A stretch of 6,042 nt of DNA from Clostridiales bacterium UBA1246. GTDB taxonomy: Bacteria; Bacillota; Clostridia; Oscillospirales; Oscillospiraceae. Shown here in pieces: positions 1 to 5,343 of this stretch. Every line of letters begins with the position of its first letter. Position 1 is the first letter of the stretch. A program made the position numbers and the translations under genes. The stretch is from contig DBWE01000191.1 in NCBI GenBank assembly GCA_002308315.1, forward strand, positions 1,066-7,107, given 5' to 3'. Under the pieces are notes generated by a model. The model was not told the DNA's origin and did not search any database. It saw only the letters and a list, made by a program, of their open reading frames with translations.

Positions 1-264
1 AACGGCGGCTTCATCCCCGGCTTCCGCGCCGGCAAGCCGACGTCGGAATTCATCAGCCGCGTGCTGAACCGCATCACGCTGTTCGGCTCCATCTACCTCG
101 GCGTAGTCGCGGCGCTGCCCATAGCGTTCTCCAGGATCACCAAGGCCGCGGGCATCTCCCTCGGCGGCACGTCCATCATCATAGTGGTAGGCGTTTCGAT
201 CGAGATAGTCCAGACTTTGGAAAATCAGATGCTTATGAGACACTACAAGGGATTTCTTGAATAA
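1..264 (+). CDS. secY: Protein translocase subunit SecY, C-terminal fragment (5' end outside window)
   Basis: SecY is the channel-forming subunit of the SecYEG translocon in the cytoplasmic membrane. Only the last 87 residues are here, read in frame from base 1 to a TAA stop. The fragment opens with NGGFIPGFRAGKPTSEF, the conserved cytoplasmic loop between membrane helices 8 and 9; the Arg at fragment position 9 sits in the motif that contacts SecA in the family. Helix 9 follows (ITLFGSIYLGVVAALPIAF), then helix 10 (GTSIIIVVGVSIEIVQTLE) and the hallmark tail QMLMRHYKGFLE. The loop reads GFRAG where GIRPG is more usual, a mild change. adk follows after 17 bases, the normal order in Firmicutes spc operons. 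The identification is firm; the N-terminal four-fifths lies upstream of the window. Confidence 0.97.
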   Translation, partial: NGGFIPGFRAGKPTSEFISRVLNRITLFGSIYLGVVAALPIAFSRITKAAGISLGGTSIIIVVGVSIEIVQTLENQMLMRHYKGFLE

Positions 265-281
265 ACGAGGGGGCGGAAAAA

Positions 282-920
282 ATGACTATCATAATGCTCG
301 GCCCTCCCGGAGCGGGAAAGGGCACGCAGGCGGAAATACTCAGCGCGAAGCTCGGCGTGACCACCCTTTCGACCGGCAATATCCTTCGCACCGCCATTGC
401 CGAAAAGCGTCCCGTGGGACTGGACGCCAAAAAGTACATGGATAAGGGCGAGCTCGTGCCGGACGAGGTGATAATAGGCATAATCAAAGACTTCCTTGCC
501 GGCCACGACCTGGGAAAGGGCTGCATCCTCGACGGTGTGCCCAGGAACATCAATCAGGCAAAGATGCTTGACGAAATGGGCGTGGCGATCGACGCGGCCG
601 TCTCACTCGAGGTGAGCGACAGCGAGATAGAGCAGAGAATGGGAGGCCGCCGCTCCTGCCTGAAGTGCGGAGCAAGCTATCATGTAAAGGCCAATCCTCC
701 CGCAAAAGAAGGCGTCTGCGACAAATGCGGCGGCGAGCTGACCATCCGCGAGGATGATAAGCCCGAGACCGTAAGACAGCGGCTGGCGGTGTATCATAAG
801 CAGACCGAGCCCATAATCGGCTTTTACGCCGAAAAGGGCAAGCTGATCACCGTCGACGGCACCGCAGGCGTTGAAGAGACCGCGGAAAAGCTCGTCAAGG
901 CACTGGAGATGATTCAGTGA
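282..920 (+). CDS. adk: Adenylate kinase, long-lid zinc-binding form
   Basis: Cytosolic enzyme that interconverts ATP + AMP and 2 ADP. The 212-residue length fits the long-lid bacterial class. The P-loop GPPGAGKGT is at residues 7-15. STGNILRTAI (30-39) forms the AMP-site region with its Arg. The signature is at 81-92 (CILDGVPRNINQ). The lid begins with GRR (122-124) and carries C126-x2-C129 and C146-x2-C149, a four-Cys zinc site typical of Gram-positive enzymes. DDKPETVRQR (158-167) supplies the later conserved Asp and Arg residues. One oddity: the signature core is DGVPR, where the family normally has an aromatic residue or Ile (DGFPR). The ATG at 282 is preceded by GAGGGGG at 267-273 with good spacing. 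The stop overlaps the map start by four bases (GTGA), which suggests coupled translation. Confidence 0.98.
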   Translation: MTIIMLGPPGAGKGTQAEILSAKLGVTTLSTGNILRTAIAEKRPVGLDAKKYMDKGELVPDEVIIGIIKDFLAGHDLGKGCILDGVPRNINQAKMLDEMGVAIDAAVSLEVSDSEIEQRMGGRRSCLKCGASYHVKANPPAKEGVCDKCGGELTIREDDKPETVRQRLAVYHKQTEPIIGFYAEKGKLITVDGTAGVEETAEKLVKALEMIQ

Positions 921-1687
921 TCGTGCTGAAAACCGCACACGAAGTCGATGCGATGCGCCGGGCCGGGAAAATTACCGCGGCTGCCCGCGCTCTCGCGGGT
1001 GAAATGGTGAAGCCCGGCGTATCGACAAAAGCCATCGACAGAGCTGTGCATGACTTCATCGTCGGTCAGGGCGGGCGCCCCGCCTTCCTCCGCTACAACG
1101 GATATCCCGCAAGCACCTGCATTTCGATCAACGACCGGGTGATACACGGGATACCGGACAGCGTAAAGATAAAAGAGGGAGACGTCGTAAGCGTCGACGT
1201 GGGCGTATTCATAGACGGCTACAACGGCGACTGCGCGGCGACTTATATCGCCGGAACGGGGAGCAGTGAGGTCAGAAAACTCGTCGAGGTGACGAGACAG
1301 AGCTTTTTTGAGGGAATAAAATTTGCCCGCGCGGGCTGTCGGGTATCCGATATATCGCACGCCATACAGCAGTATGCGGAGCGGCACGGGTATTCGGTGG
1401 TCAGAGAGTACGTGGGGCACGGGATCGGAGAAAAAATGCACGAGGATCCCGAGGTGCCCAACTACGGAAATCCGGGACACGGACCCAGGCTGATGCCCGG
1501 CATGACGATAGCCGTGGAGCCCATGGTGAACATGGGCGGCGCGGCGGTAAGAGTGCTGGACGACGGCTGGACGGTGGTGACGAAAGACGGCAAGCCCTCC
1601 GCGCACTATGAAAACACGGTGCTCATCACGGCGGGCGATCCGGAGATACTCACACCGCTCGACGGAGACGGCGGCGATGCGCTGTAG
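917..1687 (+). CDS. map: Methionine aminopeptidase, type I (GTG start)
   Basis: Removes the initiator methionine from nascent proteins in the cytosol using a two-metal centre. The 256-residue protein has only the catalytic pita-bread domain, with no N-terminal zinc-finger extension. All five metal ligands of the family are visible: D94 (in SVDVGV), D105 (in NGDCA), H168 (in GHGIG), E201 (in VEPMV) and E232 (in YENTV). H77 (VIHGIP) and H175 (MHEDP) match the conserved substrate-site histidines. The start is GTG at 917, overlapping the adk TGA. GGAG at 905-908, inside the adk 3' end, gives an 8-base spacing, and MIVLKTAHEVDAM aligns with the usual N-terminus. A second in-frame GTG at 923 is possible but closer than needed to the ribosome binding site's far side and less like the family start. 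The acidic, Gly-rich tail after residue 248 is beyond the fold and contains the next gene's ribosome binding site. Confidence 0.97.
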   Translation: MIVLKTAHEVDAMRRAGKITAAARALAGEMVKPGVSTKAIDRAVHDFIVGQGGRPAFLRYNGYPASTCISINDRVIHGIPDSVKIKEGDVVSVDVGVFIDGYNGDCAATYIAGTGSSEVRKLVEVTRQSFFEGIKFARAGCRVSDISHAIQQYAERHGYSVVREYVGHGIGEKMHEDPEVPNYGNPGHGPRLMPGMTIAVEPMVNMGGAAVRVLDDGWTVVTKDGKPSAHYENTVLITAGDPEILTPLDGDGGDAL

Positions 1688-1970
1688 GCTTTACGGCATA
1701 GCCGAGTCCTCCGCGGGGCATGACAAAGGAAGACTTTACGCGGTCACGGACGTAAGCGACGGCATTGTTTTCCTTGCCGACGGCAGGAGGCGGAAGCTCT
1801 CCGCGCCGAAGAAGAAAAACGCGAAACATGTTATTTTCCTGCCGGACGGCGAATTCAGAGCCGTGAGCGGGAAGACAGGCGACGGTATGACCGACGCCGC
1901 GCTGCGGCGAATGCTTGCCGCGGCGCGTGAACGGAGGAAGTACGCCGACAACGATCAGGGAGGGACATGA
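1677..1970 (+). CDS. KOW-domain RNA-binding protein, L14e-like
   Basis: Small basic protein of 97 residues of the KOW/L14e-like family that sits between map and infA in many Clostridia and related Firmicutes. The KOW-like stretch is residues 13-41: [20 protein letters not shown], then [10 protein letters not shown] Lys-rich patch (PKKKNAKHV, 44-52) follows, as in homologues. The C-terminal half (about 66-97) is charged and less conserved. The fold suggests binding to rRNA or another RNA; no precise function is known to me, and none is claimed. I chose ATG at 1677 because GGAG at 1664-1667 lies 9 bases upstream and because homologues start close to the KOW motif; the reading frame is open further upstream only inside map. 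The gene overlaps map by 11 bases and stops one base before the infA start codon. Confidence 0.88.
   Translation: MRCRLYGIAESSAGHDKGRLYAVTDVSDGIVFLADGRRRKLSAPKKKNAKHVIFLPDGEFRAVSGKTGDGMTDAALRRMLAAARERRKYADNDQGGT
1957..1964 (+). promoter_or_regulatory. Ribosome binding site deciding the TTG start of infA
   Basis: The sequence AGGGAGGG lies seven bases before TTG at 1972. It is encoded inside the last codons of the KOW gene (residues Gln-Gly-Gly before Thr-stop). No in-frame ATG or GTG gives a normal IF-1 N-terminus, so this site fixes the TTG as the start. Confidence 0.85.
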
Positions 1971-1971
1971 T

Positions 1972-2190
1972 TTGGCAAAAGACGACGTCATCGAACTGGA
2001 AGGCACGGTCGTTGAATCGCTGCCCAACACGATGTTCACCGTCGATATTGGCAATGGGCACACGATACTTGCCCATATATCCGGTAAACTCAGAATGAAT
2101 TTCATCAGGATACTGCCGGGCGATAAGGTAACGGTACAAATGTCACCCTACGATCTCACTCGCGGCAGGATAACATGGAGAAGTAAATAG
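1972..2190 (+). CDS. infA: Translation initiation factor IF-1 (TTG start)
   Basis: IF-1 binds the ribosomal A site on the 30S subunit and supports IF-2 and IF-3 during initiation. From the TTG at 1972 the product is 72 residues, exactly the usual IF-1 length, beginning [15 protein letters not shown]. It is a single S1-like OB fold: residues 6-68 include the family blocks [17 protein letters not shown] (28-44), [11 protein letters not shown] (45-55) and [11 protein letters not shown] (58-68). The last residues read WRSK rather than the more common YRYK. An extended reading frame upstream to 1915 would add about 19 residues not seen in IF-1 and lacks a suitable ribosome binding site, so it is rejected. 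The gap to the KOW gene is one base, so expression is probably coupled to it; rpmJ follows after 12 bases. Confidence 0.97.
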   Translation: MAKDDVIELEGTVVESLPNTMFTVDIGNGHTILAHISGKLRMNFIRILPGDKVTVQMSPYDLTRGRITWRSK

Positions 2191-2202
2191 GAGGATTCAT
2201 AA

Positions 2203-2316
2203 ATGAAAGTCAGGCCTTCGGTAAAGCCCATGTGCGAAAAATGCAAGATCATCAAGCGCAAGGGCAGAGTGATGGTTATATGTGAGAATCCCAAGCACAA
2301 GCAGAGACAGGGTTGA
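2203..2316 (+). CDS. rpmJ: 50S ribosomal protein L36, zinc-binding form
   Basis: L36 is the smallest large-subunit protein and binds 23S rRNA. The 37-residue product is full length and begins [15 protein letters not shown]. It carries the C+ zinc ligands C11, C14, C27 and H32 ([12 protein letters not shown] at the end), so it is the zinc-containing paralogue rather than the Cys-free one made under zinc limitation. ATG at 2203 has a consensus AGGAGG at 2189-2194, overlapping the infA stop codon, with eight bases between. Its place between infA and rpsM is the standard one in Firmicutes. Confidence 0.97.
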   Translation: MKVRPSVKPMCEKCKIIKRKGRVMVICENPKHKQRQG

Positions 2317-2348
2317 CCGAGTTTCGAAGAAAGGATTGATTGACAAGT

Positions 2349-2717
2349 ATGGCACGAATTGCCGGCGTTGACTTGCCTAAGGACAAGCGCATAGAAATAG
2401 GACTCACTTACGTCTATGGCATTGGCAGAAAAAGCGCGAAGGAAATCCTCGATGCGACGGGGATAAACCCCGACATCAGAGTCAAGGATCTTACGGAGGA
2501 GCAGGAAGCCCAGCTCAGAGAGTGCATCGACAAGAATTATGTCGTTGAGGGCGACCTCAGGCGTTCCGTGGCTCTTGACATCAAGAGACTTACGGAGATA
2601 GGCAGCTACCGCGGACTGCGTCACAGGAAGGGTCTTCCCGTGCGCGGACAGCGCAGCAAGACCAACGCCCGTACACGCAAGGGTCCCAAGAGAACCATCG
2701 CCAATAAGAAGAAGTAA
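2349..2717 (+). CDS. rpsM: 30S ribosomal protein S13
   Basis: S13 lies in the head of the 30S subunit, contacting 16S rRNA, the P-site tRNA and the 50S bridge. From ATG at 2349 the product is 122 residues, the normal length, starting [20 protein letters not shown]. It has the helix-two-turn-helix region ([11 protein letters not shown], 24-34), the S13 signature from residue 89 ([18 protein letters not shown]), and the basic Lys-rich tail ([12 protein letters not shown]) that reaches towards tRNA. A TTG at 2340 in the same frame would add Met-Thr-Ser, but sits only four bases after the GGA element. The real start has AAAGGA at 2330-2335 with a long 13-base spacer, which is weaker than for its neighbours. 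The gap to rpmJ is 32 bases; rpsK follows after 14. Confidence 0.96.
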   Translation: MARIAGVDLPKDKRIEIGLTYVYGIGRKSAKEILDATGINPDIRVKDLTEEQEAQLRECIDKNYVVEGDLRRSVALDIKRLTEIGSYRGLRHRKGLPVRGQRSKTNARTRKGPKRTIANKKK

Positions 2718-2731
2718 GGGAGGGATATGTA

Positions 2732-3136
2732 ATGGCAACCGCGAAGAATGCAAAGCAGCGCGTAAGGACAAAGCGCCGCGAACGCAAAAATATCGAGAAG
2801 GGTGCGGTGCATATCCGCTCCTCGTTCAACAACACCATGGTCACCATCACCGACCTTCAGGGCAACGCCATATCCTGGGCGTCCGCAGGCGGAATGGGCT
2901 TCCGCGGCAGCAGAAAATCCACTCCGTTTGCCGCGCAGACGGCGGCTGAAACAGCTGCCCGCGCAGCCATGGAGCATGGCCTCAAGACCGTGGAGGTCTA
3001 CGTAAAGGGCCCCGGCTCGGGACGTGAGGCGGCCATCCGCGCCCTCCAGTCCGCCGGATTGGAAGTTCTCATGATCAAAGACGTCACACCTATTCCGCAC
3101 AACGGATGCCGCCCGCCCAAAAGGCGCCGCGTCTGA
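2732..3136 (+). CDS. rpsK: 30S ribosomal protein S11
   Basis: S11 is part of the 30S platform and helps shape the mRNA exit region near the 3' end of 16S rRNA. The 134-residue product has a basic N-terminal arm ([13 protein letters not shown], 8-20), the core [14 protein letters not shown] block (26-35, here [10 protein letters not shown]), [12 protein letters not shown] (58-69), the family motif [15 protein letters not shown] (91-105), and the invariant C-terminus [18 protein letters not shown] (117-134). The ATG at 2732 follows GGGAGGG at 2718-2724 with a 7-base spacer. Its position between rpsM and rpsD is the alpha-operon order. Nothing is missing or unusual. Confidence 0.98.
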   Translation: MATAKNAKQRVRTKRRERKNIEKGAVHIRSSFNNTMVTITDLQGNAISWASAGGMGFRGSRKSTPFAAQTAAETAARAAMEHGLKTVEVYVKGPGSGREAAIRALQSAGLEVLMIKDVTPIPHNGCRPPKRRRV

Positions 3137-3160
3137 TCGGAAGGACAGGAGGAAAACAAT

Positions 3161-3787
3161 ATGGCACGTTATTCGGACGCAGTATGTCGTCTTTGCCGCA
3201 GAGAGGGTCAGAAGCTGTTCCTCAAGGGCGACAGATGCTTTACAGACAAGTGCGCTTTGGAGCGCCGCGCATACCCCCCGGGAATGCATGGACAGGGCCG
3301 CAGCAAGACCTCCGAGTACGGACAGCAGCTGCGTGAAAAGCAGAAGGCCAAGAGGTACTACGGTATCCTCGAGAGCCAGTTCAGAGGCTATTATGAGATG
3401 GCCGTCAGAAGAAAGGGCCAGACCGGCGAGAACCTGCTGGCTCTGTGCGAGAGCCGTCTCGACAATACGGTCTACAGACTCGGCTTTGCCATGTCCCGTC
3501 CCGAAGCCCGTCAGCTCGTTCTGCACGGACATTTCACGGTGAACGGAAGCAAGGTCAACATCCCCTCCTATCTTGTCAAGCCGGGAATGGTGATCACTCT
3601 TAAGGAGAGCAGCAGATCCCTTGAGAAGATCAAGGGCAACATTGAGGCCAACTCTTTCCGTCAGCCGCCCAAGTGGCTTGACTATGACCGCAATACGCTT
3701 ACCGCCAAGGTGGTCGCAATGCCTCAGAAGGAAGACATTGATCTGCCCATTGAGGAGCACCTCATCGTCGAGCTGTACTCCAAGTAA
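3161..3787 (+). CDS. rpsD: 30S ribosomal protein S4, four-cysteine zinc form
   Basis: S4 is a primary 16S rRNA binder that starts 30S body assembly. The 208-residue product has an N-terminal zinc knuckle with C9, C12, C26 and C31, a helical segment with [16 protein letters not shown] (66-81), and the S4 RNA-binding domain at about 98-160 ([20 protein letters not shown] then [18 protein letters not shown]). The C-terminus [13 protein letters not shown] is typical. In several bacteria S4 is the translational repressor of its own operon; here it sits next to rpoA, as in Escherichia coli and many Clostridia, whereas Bacillus subtilis keeps rpsD elsewhere. ATG at 3161 has AGGAGG at 3147-3152. The 91-base gap downstream is the longest between genes in this + strand run. 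Confidence 0.98.
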   Translation: MARYSDAVCRLCRREGQKLFLKGDRCFTDKCALERRAYPPGMHGQGRSKTSEYGQQLREKQKAKRYYGILESQFRGYYEMAVRRKGQTGENLLALCESRLDNTVYRLGFAMSRPEARQLVLHGHFTVNGSKVNIPSYLVKPGMVITLKESSRSLEKIKGNIEANSFRQPPKWLDYDRNTLTAKVVAMPQKEDIDLPIEEHLIVELYSK

Positions 3788-3823
3788 CACACACGCCCTC
3801 GAATTGGTAAGCTGAAAACAATC

Positions 3824-3854
3824 TGTCCCGGTCTGCGCGGCGCGGGCCCGGACA
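3824..3854 (+). promoter_or_regulatory. GC-rich hairpin in the rpsD-rpoA gap (possible rpoA leader element)
   Basis: TGTCC-C-GG at 3824-3831 can pair with CCGGACA at 3848-3854, giving seven base pairs with one bulged C. A small inner GCG/CGC helix (3835-3837 with 3841-3843) is also possible. No T run follows directly, so it is not a standard terminator; rpoA's ribosome binding site (GAGGAGGG, 3862-3869) starts eight bases later. It could be an RNA-processing or stability element, or a binding site for a regulator such as S4. Pairing is read by eye only; the role is inference. The rest of the gap (3788-3823) shows no promoter-like boxes. Confidence 0.4.
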
Positions 3855-3878
3855 AGTATATGAGGAGGGTTTTTATAG

Positions 3879-4829
3879 ATGGTAGAAATTGAAAAGCCGC
3901 GCATCGAATGTATCGAGACCCCCGGTGACGAATCCTACGGAAAATTCATTGTCGAGCCGCTTGAACGCGGATACGGAATAACCCTCGGAAACTCGCTGAG
4001 AAGGATGCTGCTTTCTTCTCTGGAAGGCACAGCCGTCACCTCGGTCAAAATAGCAGGTATTGCGCACGAATTTTCAACGATACCCGGTGTTAAAGAGGAT
4101 GTCACCGAAATAGTCCTCAACATAAAGAGCATAATCGCAAGGCTTCACTGCGAAGGGACCAAGACCGTATATATAGAGGCAAGCGGAGAATGCGACGTCT
4201 GCGCAGGGGATATCAAGGCGGACGGCGAAGTTGAGATACTCAACCCCGAGCTCCACATAGCCACATTGGGCCCCGACGCAACGCTCAGCATGGAAATGAC
4301 TCTCAGCAAGGGCAGAGGCTACGTCAGCGCCGACCGCAACAAGCCGGCACAGGCCGTGATAGGCGTGATCCCCGTGGACTCCATTTATACCCCGGTGCTG
4401 AAGGTCAATTACTCGGTAGAGAACACCCGCGTGGGAAACATGACCGACTACGATAAGCTCACCTTGGAGGTCTGGACGGACAGGACCATAACCGCACGCG
4501 ACGCGGTATCCTTAGGAGCCAAGATACTCTGCGATCATTTCACGCTGTTTACCGATCTCAGCGAGAACGTGGGCAGCAAATCCACCGTAGTGGAAAAAAC
4601 GGAGACTCAGAGAGACAAGGTCCTTGAGATGACCATTGAGGAGCTGGATCTTTCGGTACGCAGCTTCAACTGTCTGAAGAGAGCCAACATCAACACTGTG
4701 GAGGACCTCATCAACAAGACCGAGGACGAGATGATCAAGGTGCGCAATCTCGGACGCAAATCCCTCGAAGAAGTTATCCATAAACTGACCATGATGGGCT
4801 TGTCCCTTGCCAGCGACGACAATAATTGA
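3879..4829 (+). CDS. rpoA: DNA-directed RNA polymerase subunit alpha
   Basis: Alpha dimerises to begin RNA polymerase assembly and contacts promoter UP elements and regulators. The 316-residue product is full length. The N-terminal domain (about 1-230) has the dimer and beta-binding block [20 protein letters not shown] (31-50) and [13 protein letters not shown] (63-75). An acidic linker (about 231-250) leads to the C-terminal domain (about 251-312), with [17 protein letters not shown] (255-271) and LGRKSLEEV (291-299). R261, N264, C265, K294 and S295 match the DNA-contacting positions of E. coli alphaCTD. ATG at 3879 follows GAGGAGGG at 3862-3869 by nine bases. The TGA stop overlaps the rplQ ribosome binding site. 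Several extra Cys residues (91, 105, 108) lie in the alpha insert region; no zinc site is claimed. Confidence 0.98.
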   Translation: MVEIEKPRIECIETPGDESYGKFIVEPLERGYGITLGNSLRRMLLSSLEGTAVTSVKIAGIAHEFSTIPGVKEDVTEIVLNIKSIIARLHCEGTKTVYIEASGECDVCAGDIKADGEVEILNPELHIATLGPDATLSMEMTLSKGRGYVSADRNKPAQAVIGVIPVDSIYTPVLKVNYSVENTRVGNMTDYDKLTLEVWTDRTITARDAVSLGAKILCDHFTLFTDLSENVGSKSTVVEKTETQRDKVLEMTIEELDLSVRSFNCLKRANINTVEDLINKTEDEMIKVRNLGRKSLEEVIHKLTMMGLSLASDDNN

Positions 4830-4842
4830 GGAGGAAAAAGCA

Positions 4843-5268
4843 ATGCCCGCTAACCGTAAGCTCGGAAAAGCGACCGACGTGCGTATGGCGATGCTCAGTC
4901 AGCAGGTAACCGACCTTATCGAAAAGGGAAGGATAGAGACCACTGTCGACAGAGCCAAAGAGGTCAGACCGCTTGCCGAGAAAATGATAACGCTTGGAAA
5001 GAAAAACACTCTCGCGTCCCGCCGCCAGGCCCTGGCTTTCATGACCAGGGAAGACGCCGTGACCAGAATGTTCACCGTTCTCGCTCCGATATACGCCGAC
5101 AGGAACGGCGGTTATACCCGCATCCTGCGTCTGGGCGTCAGGCGAGGAGACGCGGCCGAGATGGCCCTGATCGAGCTGGTAGACGCCGACAAGATCGCCG
5201 CTGCCGACGCCGAGGCCGAAAAAGCCAAACAGGAAGCCGAAAAGGCCGCCAAGAAGTCCCGGAAGTAA
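4843..5268 (+). CDS. rplQ: 50S ribosomal protein L17
   Basis: L17 binds 23S rRNA near the peptide exit tunnel on the large subunit. The 141-residue product starts MPANRKLGKATDVRMAML, close to the usual MPGYRKLGR start, and has the family signature IETTVDRAKEVRPLAEKMIT (31-50) followed by the basic block KKNTLASRRQAL (53-64). The core ends with GGYTRILRLGVRRGDAAEMALIEL-type sequence (89-112). After it comes a tail of about 25 residues rich in Ala, Glu and Lys (from about 117), probably a charged helix; this makes the protein longer than the roughly 120 residues common in Bacillus. ATG at 4843 has GAGGAGG at 4828-4834. A TTG at 4807 inside rpoA is in frame but would add 12 unrelated residues, so it is rejected. 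This is the last gene of the operon, just before a strong terminator. Confidence 0.97.
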   Translation: MPANRKLGKATDVRMAMLSQQVTDLIEKGRIETTVDRAKEVRPLAEKMITLGKKNTLASRRQALAFMTREDAVTRMFTVLAPIYADRNGGYTRILRLGVRRGDAAEMALIELVDADKIAAADAEAEKAKQEAEKAAKKSRK

Positions 5269-5281
5269 AAAACCGCATTAT

Positions 5282-5328
5282 AAAACGCGCTGCTGCAAAA
5301 CCCTTTCATTTTGCAGCAGCGCGTTTTT
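5282..5328. terminator. Strong bidirectional rho-independent terminator between convergent units
   Basis: Bases 5282-5300 and 5309-5327 form a perfect 19-base inverted repeat with the GC core CGCGCTGCTGC and an 8-base loop (CCCTTTCA). On the + strand the stem ends in TTTTT (5324-5328), 14 bases after the rplQ stop to stem start. Because the stem has A runs on one side and T runs on the other, the - strand transcript also ends in TTTT followed by AT, with a second T run (complement of about 5266-5272) further on. It therefore suits both the ribosomal operon and the convergent rubredoxin gene, whose stop is 16 bases from the stem. Confidence 0.95.
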
Positions 5329-5343
5329 ATGCCGTGCGGGCGC

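Noticed and set aside
914..1606. A 230-codon open frame on the - strand opposite map
   Set aside because: The + strand frame encodes a complete methionine aminopeptidase with all metal ligands; the antisense product has no family features.
1608..1676. Upstream extension of the KOW gene to 1608
   Set aside because: The added residues are a frame-shifted reading of map and do not resemble the family; ATG at 1677 has a well-placed GGAG.
3824..3854. Hairpin before rpoA as an intrinsic terminator
   Set aside because: No T run follows the stem directly, and rpoA with its own ribosome binding site lies immediately downstream without a visible promoter.
3788..3878. A separate promoter for rpoA in the rpsD-rpoA gap
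   Set aside because: TTGGTA at 3804-3809 and TATATG at 3856-3861 look like boxes, but they are about 46 bases apart and neither has a partner at 16-18 bases.
2621..3904. A 427-codon open frame on the - strand opposite rpsM, rpsK, rpsD and the start of rpoA
   Set aside because: It lies entirely antisense to firmly identified ribosomal genes, has no recognisable domain and resembles the open antisense frames common in GC-rich, codon-biased genes.
4807..4842. TTG at 4807 as the start of rplQ
   Set aside because: It would add 12 residues unlike any L17 and overlap the rpoA end; ATG at 4843 has a consensus ribosome binding site and the family N-terminus.
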